64,000 bases of DNA from Laburnicola sp. R22_1. Lineage: Eukaryota > Ascomycota > Dothideomycetes > Pleosporales > Didymosphaeriaceae. Below the pieces are notes generated by a model, which saw only the letters and a list, made by a program, of their open reading frames with translations, was not told where the DNA came from and did no database searches. This document shows, piece by piece, positions 55,761 through 64,000 of this stretch. Position numbers and translations under genes: made by a program. How positions within the stretch are numbered: the stretch's first letter is position 1; each line of letters begins with the position of its first letter. The stretch is taken from positions 1,488,001 through 1,552,000 of the forward strand of contig JACONQ010000003.1 of assembly GCA_014281115.1 (NCBI GenBank). Reading direction: 5' to 3'.

Positions 55761-57778
55761 ATCTCAAAAGCAGATGAAGTGCCCAGACTACCTATGGTAC
55801 CGCCCATCAATAGTCGTGGATGGAAAACAAGCATGTATTCACCTAGGATTCACTGTTCCGTGCTTCTCAATCATGTCGTGTCTCAGACAAGTAGCCATCA
55901 TTTTTCACGGGCTCACTTTACCCCGGATGTCTCTCTGAAGGGACCGACTTCAGCCTCATCTCTATGTACGTCCCTCCGTTCACAAAGGGGGGTTTCGGTG
56001 CACCTCCAGAGAATACAGGGTTCTGATCAGCACCGTTGGCTATCTCGAAAAACACTGATCCAGCTTTAGCGCACGTCACCTCCAGAGTACTTTGAATGAA
56101 CTCACTTGCTATGTTATTACTGGGACAGTGCGTCCTTTTACACTCTGAAACCAAAGTCCTCAACATTCCTGCAAGAAGATGGCTGGCCGCACGTTAGTAT
56201 TCTACCAATTCCTGCGATTTGATCATGCTGAAAAAAGGACGCACCAATCATATTGTGACCTTTGTATGTTCGGGATTTTGTTGGTGTAGAAGAGGTTGAC
56301 TTCCCAGATTTCATTCTAGTATAAGAGGGTGATTAAGTTCTTGTAATTTTTTAGATCTTTAAAATAATTGGCTATATAGTTTATTATTATAAATACTAGT
56401 TTATTGGTTTTAGAGTTTATGTGGTGTTATTTTAATCTACCTAGGGGTAGGACGACAAAGGCTTTCATCTCAAATAACATGACAAAAAAAGCATGGGGCT
56501 CTACTCTTTGCTGAAAAAATCGCAGTGTTTCTCTAAAGAAATAGCATACTTTGGAAATACGTTGGGCCTGAAGCAGAAAGATACCGTTGACCTGCTGAGA
56601 AGATGGCGCACATGAGCTAGGCTCGCCAAGTGGTCTGCGCATGATTGAAGTCCTCGACTCCTTCTTACCGAGCTCCCGCTAACAACCTCTGATCTGTTTA
56701 AATCCTAACGTATGGAATGATCTTGATAACTGTTGGTGATGGCATTGAAATGCACGTTCAATGAATAGAGAAGGGCTGGCAATGGCCAAGATTGTCTCTG
56801 CCGGACGCTGTTCCCTTCTTCACTTTGGCTTTGTCGGAGATCGAAGCGGGGGCTGAGATGCCGAAAAAGCAAAAGCGTCTGAGGCCACAACGGTGACTTG
56901 GCTGGACTTCCTTCCCTCATCGTACTTCTCTGCCCTGAGTTCGCCGCGCTTGTCACGATGCTGTCATCAGCCCGCGCCGTTTCGATCATCACATGCTCTC
57001 CAGCCTCATCGTCAACCTTTCGTTGCCGGCTTCCTGCCTCACCGCTCCTTTCCACCGTTGCCTCCACGTGGCGCGTCGAGTCCCTAACGGCTGTACCAAC
57101 ACGCTCATTGCCTTGTGAGACCACAGGTACATCGAACCATGTCTCCATTGGCCTCGGAGAATATGTCTCGTCCGAAAACAGCGCACTAGTCTTTTCTGCA
57201 AGATCTAAGATGATCCAAGTGCCTATACATTCGCTACCGTCTGGCAGGGCCTCTCATTGACTACGATACCGCCGCACGCTGAGCTGGCATGCCTTTGGTG
57301 TCCCTGGCGGCCGCCTACAAGCTTGATAAGCTACAAGTGTGAGGGAGTCGCAAGCATGACCACACGCCCAGTCGAGCCACGTCTGCGGAGGAGAAGAACA
57401 TACTCGCCGGCTTGGGGACCCACGAGGCTGTGCAGGGATGCGCATTGGCTTGTCAGGTGAGGCCTTTGGGAGATCATACCGTGGCTCTTGCATGGAATGG
57501 AGTCATACCTGTTGATTCGAACAAGCGTATGCTAACGCGGCGTCCACTCATGGAAGATATGCGCTGTACGTCCCAGAGTCCTGATTCAGTAGGGATTTAG
57601 CGGAGGCCTCTCCTTCAGACGAAGACACATCCTCGGTGTCAACTCCTATTCTCTTTGATACTTGCTAGTCGTCGACGGTCCCTTGTCAGTCGTCGAAAGG
57701 ATTGATAGCACGGTTTGGTGTTGTTAGGCTTGAGACGACTCCAGGTGGATATATCCTGGCCCCAAATTGGTTTGGAAG
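55761..57778. other. Gene-poor region with an AT-rich patch
   Basis: 56330-56420 is AT-rich. Several frames of 60-150 codons occur (for example 56705-57148 minus) but none has a domain, intron context or biased codon use. No gene is called. Confidence 0.45.
56421..56513 (+). repeat. Short dispersed element, copy 5 (3' hairpin loop inverted)
   Basis: Matches the family from GTGGTGTTATTTTAATCTAC to the AACATGACAAAAAAAGCA block. After that it reads TGGGGCTCT where other copies have AGAGCCCC, i.e. the hairpin loop in reverse complement. CTTTGCTG follows as the other arm. It lies at the edge of a small AT-rich patch. Confidence 0.75.
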
Positions 57779-58031
57779 ATGCCTACACCGTCACCACGTA
57801 AAGCTGTTAGCAACTTGGTGAGTGTTTCCAAGTGATGTTTCCATGTATGCCTTTGGAAACTAGAAGCGATGAAAGGTGATCACAGACTGACGGGAGACCA
57901 AGGGTGACTTTTACGGTGCGTATGAAAAGGAATCTTCTCCGCAGGTCTTTCAGTCCGGGAAAGAACATCCCTACAAAGAGGTACCTACAAGCATAGGTAC
58001 CTCCTATCAGCCAGCCCATGGGACTAGTAGC

Positions 58032-58641
58032 ATGTACTCTACACGATCATCGTTAGCGCCATACTCCTCAGTACAGCAGGGTTGGGATGTTACTCAAGCT
58101 GTTGCCCCTGTCATTCAAGCAGGCAATTACATGCAGCCATGGAACACAACCTTGCTTTCCATCCCAAACGATGTCGAAAACTCCGCGCAGTCCACATATC
58201 CCTCTACCGCCTGCTCTGAGCATGCTTTTAATGCGATACCGAAAGTCCAGCCAGCACCTCCAACAACTCCAGCGACCTTCTCGACTGACCAGCCTGACGC
58301 ACTTGCTTTCCTCGCGTCTAATAGGTGAGTGACACAACAGGCAGTGCGTTTCTACCCGAATACTAAGAGCACTTAGCAAGAACATGTCAAGGATTGACCT
58401 ACCCGGACAGGATCTTCCACTGCAACTAGATGGAGTGTCGTGTGATCTATGTCCCAGGACTTTCAGTGGCGATTACGCACGCGGCAATCTCCAGCGCCAT
58501 TTGAAGACTGTGCATTCCGGCACTGTCCTCTTTTGTGAAGTGTGCAACAAACAGTTTCGTCGGTCGGACGCTAGACTCCAGCACTACAGAAAAGTCCACC
58601 CCAAACTGGAGATGCCGCCTCAAGCGTCTCGGAAAATTTGA
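58032..58641 (+). CDS. Small C2H2 zinc-finger protein (5' end uncertain)
   Basis: Exons 58032-58324 and 58377-58641 join in phase (donor GTGAGT, acceptor CTTAG) to give about 185 aa. The frame is open further upstream to about 57885, and a possible first exon ATGCCTACACCGTCACC at 57779 with a good donor (GTGAGTG at 57818) suggests a longer protein. Two fingers lie at the C-terminus: CDLCPRTFSGDYARGNLQRH with the last His in LKTVH (CX2CX15HX4H), and CEVCNKQFRRSDARLQHYRK with VH (CX2CX12HX4H). The N-terminal part is Ser/Pro/Gln-rich, like an activation domain. Probably a sequence-specific nuclear transcription factor; the target is unknown. Confidence 0.7.
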
Positions 58642-61600
58642 ATGTCTCGATACTGAATTACGGGCCTAGAGTTGTGTTACCAGCTTGAAGAAAGCGAAGA
58701 AGTGAAACGTTAGAGAGGAGAGAGTGTTTTGAAGTCCAGAAGGGGTATGAGAGGCTGGCACAGACTGGCGGTGATCGCGAACAAGACTTTTCTGAAGCTG
58801 TATTTCTTTATTTGCTGGCCACGGAATATGTGAATTAAAACCTCTTTAACTCAGCCTTGTCATTCCACAGGTGTCTTGTATGGTACCCTCGTTCATCGAC
58901 GCATCGCTTTCGAGTCCTGTTAGTTACTTGCTTGAGGCCTCCGGCTGTGATGCCTGTCGAGGCGCACTCTGCCCTCTCTCACACAATTGAAGTTCTGGGG
59001 CTGAACTCCATCAGGCCAGGACAGAGAGGCTACCCAAAAATGGTCTGTTTCTCCAACGGAGTCAGTCTTTTGGATCCCACACTTATCTCCTACATATGAA
59101 TCGACCCATACTACTCCATCTCCGTCGCCCTATAACAATAAGGACAAGGAGGCCCCCTATGTCGTTTCCACGCCTTTGACGTCAAGACAAGGTTTTGGCT
59201 TGACGCAGAGACCCACTCGCGGAACCCAGTAGAACGTGGCCATTGCTTGTAAACGGTGATCACTAACAGCAGCGGCTGTAGAAGTTATCGCCCGAAAAAA
59301 AAATTTGGCCCCGCCCTATATGTGTATCTCACCAACTAACCTGTTGATCGCCACGTCTGCTCTGAGCTTCCAGGACCAATCATCAACTGATCTGCCCCTG
59401 TTCGTGTGTGATTCTAGCTGCTCGTCTTTTCCGTGTCCGTATTTCGGCAGCCTGAAACAACTTGGTATGTGGATAGGTTAAAGGCACGGCCAAGGAGCAA
59501 CCCGGGTGCCATGTTACGTGCATATTGCGCGTAGGATTGCGACCCTGCTGGAGAAGGTGGCCTCACGGCTTGGATACAATAATGTTGCACAACATCCGTC
59601 TCTTCTTTGGCAAGAATTCGCACAGTGGGAGATTGCATCGTTCGGCACGCGGATCCACCAACCATAGCTCACCACGACTGACGAGTAGCATCCCTCGCGT
59701 ATGGTTGGGCAGCACACATTGCGGACACTCACCGATCAACGTACGCCGGGACACGCTGTGTATTGTTCGAGATGAAGAGCGCACGATGTTGTGGAATGGA
59801 ATGGGAGAAGAAGGTGCTGTCGGGAAGGCGGTGAAGACGTCACCGTACAGAATGTAGTGTAAAATGCAATGCGAGGATGCAAAACACCCATCATGGAGGT
59901 GTGTGTGGGGCGTCTGCATTATCTGCAATGGCGTCCTGTCAGGTCATGCTAGTGCGACGCCTTGTGGCTGCACTGCCCCGACAAGCTGGAATGTATTGTC
60001 ATGGTTGTGTGAAGGAGGAGAAGTAAGGACGAAATTGACTGTGTGTGTATGTGGAAAATGCAAAGGATTTCCTATCAGTCAGAGAAAAAGATCCAAGTTT
60101 CCCGACCACTCCTGCCAACCGTCGCTTGCTAGCTGAGTGCGAGTGAGATGTAGAAGGATAGGCATCGAAGCAGGGTACAAGACTAAAAATTGACTGCCAT
60201 GAAGCAAATCATTTGAAAATGGCGTAGTGGTGCAGATCGAGAACTGTTTCCATTTGCTGTCAGATACCAACAAACATTTTGGTGTGTGGGAGATTTCGGT
60301 CCAATAGTATTCCCGCCATATTTGATTTGTTAGCCATACCTAGGTACCCAGATATGCGACCCTCGAAATGGCCAGCACTAAAACGGGAAGTGGATAATGC
60401 AGCTTATCGAGTGGCTGTTCAAAGGTAGAGAATGATTTAGTCTGTCTCTAGGCTGTGGGGTTGATTTGCCCAGGAGGCACGACAGATACGTGTATGCTCG
60501 TTCTCACAACTGCGATACGACTGCAGCGAAACTTGGCTTCTATGCACTTGAAGCGTGCATCGGGGGCTCCGTTGAGTCATTCGAGACCGTAGTGCATCTT
60601 TGCGAAGCTGCATCTAGCTGTATGTTAAAAACCAGGGTCGACATACCATGAGGAAAGGCGGACGGTATGGCGCGAATAAGTTTCGCATTTTATAAGGCAA
60701 AAGGGTTGTGAGAGGGTAATTCCACAGAGCCGCAAAACCCCCGTCAGCCTCGTGAACCTCGCGTCTGAGTAATTGGAGGACGATCTAGTGTATCGCGTCT
60801 GGATTCTTACCTCGGTTGAAGGTCAACCAGCTCTTCCCCACTCTTGTTGACGCACGCAGGTGTATGTCCACTGGATTGGTGCGTCCTTCAACGTCCGGTG
60901 AGATCATGCATAGTGTTGTCTTCTCGGAAGACCGACTGCGGAGTTCTCGTGTCTATCACGCTCATGGGGGACAACGGAATGGCGGCAAGCTTCTCAATTC
61001 GGATCAATGACCATCGCGCAATACTCACCGCTTGTTGGTGAAATACCAATGCGTGTGCATGCTCTACACACCGCCTGATGACGACTCGCTGAAAAGGTCG
61101 CCTTGCAGAGGGGCTCGCGTAGCGCTACTCTCGGGGCTAAGGGGAGACCAAGCAGGATTCAATAGGTTCACCGCCGTAATGTGAGGCTTAAAGAGATTCA
61201 GACTGAAGCAGTTGTGCGTACTGATGGTGTAGAGCGGGAGAAATTCATTGAAGAACTTTTGTCTCGGGCGCGAAATGATTGGTTATGCACCGTCGTGGTC
61301 ATTATGAGAGCCCGTCTTGCTAGCGCTTATTGAAACATGCCTCTTTTTGCATGTTGCATGTATCAGTGAAGGTGGGAAACGTTGCTGTCAGGTATCCCTT
61401 GGCACTCGTTATTAGTTTCCGTATATATTAGAGTTCTATATTGACTCAGCTCCAGGTGGTAGTGGTAGGCCGAGCGTGATATCGGGTTCTTGTGAGATTG
61501 GCTGAAGGAACAAGAAAGTACCAGTGGCGAAAAGAGGCTCCGGGGGGAAGTGCGCCTTACGCTAGTACTTATGTCAGTATTGTTGTTGATATGGATTGCC

Positions 61601-63283
61601 TTGTTGTGTTATCACCACTACATAAATAAATCATGTTCCATAATGCTTTCCAGTCCGACTACGCTCTGGAAAATAGTGGTGTGTATCATCAGCGATACTT
61701 GATATGAACAGGACCTAGTGTGTACATTTGCTATGTTTTCAATCCAGGGTTTCGGTACATAACAGTCGGACTGGTGGGGGCACTGGAAGCGAGAAGGCTG
61801 GCACGGCAGCGAAGGTTCCGACCGATATCTGTGCCGACCGATAACTGTGCCGCACCTATCAGGCAGTAGCCATAAAGTAATTGCGGATGGGAGCGCGGTC
61901 ATGCGTACATTGCTCTCAAGATAAGTAAAAGTGATGTTCCAGCCAGCACCTGAGACGTAGCGCTGAAGTGATGACGCCTATGTAAGCCAAGGTTGAAGTC
62001 GTCAATATCGGCTTCAAAGCGTAGTCAGAGGCATATGTTACGTAAGAGCCGACCGGAGGCGTCGGGCTCAGGGATACCAGTCAAAGAAGTCTGTATTGTC
62101 TTTAGTTGGGGGTGATACAGCTTCGGTTCCTGGGGCTGAGAATGGCGTGAGGCTCTGGAAGGGGACGCAGAGACTTCCAGGCGAAACAGTGGTCTGTTAC
62201 CTCGCCGCTCTGTGCCTATCGTTCTGGTTGTGCATGCGCTAGAGGCAGCGACACTCCTGGTATTATACGGTACCATATGTACTATACTGTTTTGATTTGG
62301 AAGCATACGTAGTGTTGAAGAAGGCAAAAGTTCCTGTTTTCTGAAGTCATGGCCTTAGACTACAACGTGTAGGGGTGTCTCGGTGCGCTCAGAAGCGGCA
62401 CTGCGCACTGCAACTCAATGGCGGCAGCCTAATACGAGGGTTAAGTCCAGGCCCGACTTCGCTGCATTCCATGATGACAGTCCCTTCCGGTGTCCGAAGA
62501 TCGACGATGGCTAGCGGACACACGTGCACGTAGGTGCTAGCCTTATTACAGCGCATCAGTTGAATTGCGTTGATACGCGCCGGGGTTGCAAGATCGCACA
62601 AACACCCAATACCGATTTCGTGGTCCAACATCGAGCCGAAAGACAAGGCCTCTAGAGTATGCCTCTCCGCAACAGGGTGCTACCAAGGCTCTCTTGGCTT
62701 GTTGTCAAAGCTCGTCCGACTTGTTGCCCACGGGGCATGCGGGCAACCCCGGTAAAGCCTTGCGTCCTGAAAACGAACATTTAGCTCTGCGTTGTGGGAC
62801 AGTCCCTGCCGCAGACGCCTCTCTCCTGAGGTTACATAGTTGTTCAACAACTTCTCGTCCGAGGCACGAAAAGAATTCTACCTTCCTTGCTGCGTTGAGT
62901 CTTTCCATCAGGTCTGTAGGTTGAGAGGTCATGACTGACGGAAGACCTAGTTGGCATCATCTCATCGTAGCGATTTCCAGTAAAGCCTCCAACTCCACCT
63001 TGCGATAGGCCCACGACGCACCTCCAAGATCGGTAGCCAAGCTGTATAGCACCTCTTTACAGCAAGCCGTCTTGTTGAAGATATTCGGAGCGAACCTCGG
63101 GAGCAGAACTCCTCGCGTTGGAGGATAGTCGAAGCTAGATCCACAGCGTGCGCTCTCAAGTGGAAGCGACCGATAGACAAACGTGGGAAACGCCGGCTTC
63201 AGCAAGTAGCTTTAAGGATCGATATCATCGGCTTGGCTGACTGGTTCGATAGCGTTTGAAGAAGAACGCTGCGAAGTTACGAC
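58642..63283. other. 4.6-kb gene-poor region
   Basis: No frame above about 120 codons, and none has a recognisable domain, on either strand. Composition is normal rather than RIP-like. At 59285-59312 lies TTATCGCCCGAAAAAAAAAT followed by TTGGCCCC, resembling 11799-11826. It may contain untranslated or non-coding transcripts, which cannot be judged from sequence alone. Confidence 0.5.
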
Positions 63284-64000
63284 ATGTATCCTCCGGTGTC
63301 GTCTGGACAGAGACAACCCCAGTATTGGAGCCCACCCACAGCGACGACCCCGGTGGTGAGCGGTCGAGTAGAGGATGAACAACGGCTTATGTCGGATGAC
63401 CATCAGCCTGGCCCTGATGACGGTGCGGGACCTTCAGAGACATCTAACGCTCTTTCACTAATTCGGCCACCCCGGATGTAGGCACGTCGCGTACAATGGT
63501 TCCTCATGGACCCCACAATATCGGTTTTTATCCGCAGGGGCAACCAATAGTAAACCGCTACTATGTTGGCTACGATACCCATAGTTCAAGTTACGATGGC
63601 GGAAGCCAATATACTTATCAAAGTGGGCCGACTTCCGGGGACCCAAACGGTGTTGTGGGAGTTCCTCAACCTCCGTTCTTATCGCGAGCGCAGGATCCAT
63701 ACGGTATACACAGGTGCTCAGGAGAGTCTCTAAAGGAAAAGCAGTTGTTGCTGATTGAAGATCGTAGTCAAATGTCGCCATACGATTTCGGGCATCCTGA
63801 CATTTCGATGCATCATGTTTATCCCGATGGTGTTGCTGACAGACCCAACATCGGTACGGGCGCGAGTTTCCTTGAGCAACCAAATCCTCCGGTGTATGTG
63901 CTCTTCGTAATTTTGTAGTTGAAGACGCTGACGATCATAATAGGACACAAGGATCATCCGCCCCTATCACCGATTACGCCAACTCGAACGCGATGGCCAT
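63284..64000 (+). CDS. Tyr/Pro/Gly-rich protein, cut by the window end
   Basis: Starts MYPPVSSGQRQPQYWSPPTA and reads to a likely donor at 63479 (CCGGAT-GTAGGC). The next open stretch runs from about 63496 (MVPHGPHNIGFYPQGQPIVN) to a likely donor at about 63894 (CCTCCG-GTGTATG), with a branch CTGACG and acceptor ATAG at about 63943. The joins are tentative, because the exact first acceptor is not clear. Composition (YGYDTHSSSYDGGSQYTY-like) is that of a disordered regulatory N-terminus, similar in flavour to the zinc-finger protein at 58 kb, so this may be another transcription factor whose DNA-binding part lies beyond the window. Confidence 0.5.

Noticed and set aside
56705..57148. 147-codon minus-strand frame
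   Set aside because: Low-complexity basic/acidic mixture without recognisable motif; overlapping frames on the other strand are equally open.
1..64000. CRISPR arrays, bacterial operons, riboswitches
   Set aside because: Introns and gene content are fungal; no regularly spaced repeat-spacer pattern was found.

Overview
The window is nuclear DNA of a filamentous ascomycete, most likely a dothideomycete of the Pleosporales type. The evidence is short introns of about 47-105 bp with GT-AG ends and CTAAC/CTGAC-like branch sites, fungal-type NACHT-ankyrin, UstYa (DUF3328) and SEC9 proteins, and gene-poor AT-rich islands whose decayed coding frames carry the stop codons expected from repeat-induced point mutation (RIP).

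Layout. 1-3.2 kb: alanyl-tRNA synthetase with a probable mitochondrial presequence. 4.2-10.5 kb: a very large DUF7708-NACHT-ankyrin (NLR-like) gene broken by one stop and one frameshift. 10.5-30 kb: an accessory block. It holds AT-rich relics and a pair of ~521-bp inverted arms at 15.34 and 28.65 kb. Between the arms lie a 142-bp MITE, a 594-bp Mutator-like element, two unfamiliar minus-strand genes (94 and 385 aa), a RIP-inactivated Crypton-type tyrosine recombinase, and a young 5,528-bp Copia retrotransposon that has split the right arm. Next to the block is an intact HExxH-type putative metalloprotease gene. 30.9-55.2 kb: mostly conserved genes: a UstYa-like protein, vacuolar alpha-mannosidase (AMS1), SEC9 t-SNARE, a nucleotide-sugar 4,6-dehydratase, a broken secreted-protein gene, a Cys-rich protein, an ELMO/PH protein, an uncharacterised Ser/Pro-rich protein, and the divergent pair CCT4/RPT1. 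55.2-64 kb: gene-poor, with a small C2H2 zinc-finger gene and the start of a Tyr/Pro/Gly-rich gene cut by the window end.

The best candidate for something undescribed is a small dispersed element with a core of about 88 bp, present in five copies (10.57, 10.79, 46.57, 55.66 and 56.42 kb). One copy is cleanly framed by a 12-bp direct repeat, so its limits can be set exactly. It has a hairpin near each end and a variable 3' end. It has no TIRs and no coding capacity.

The conserved genes do not form one pathway. Several share cell-biological themes: cytosolic protein homeostasis (CCT4, RPT1), exocytosis (SEC9) and vacuolar glycan turnover (AMS1). The accessory block is a nested transposon graveyard with a few surviving genes. 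All gene models are read from sequence by eye, and exon borders were checked for reading-phase consistency.
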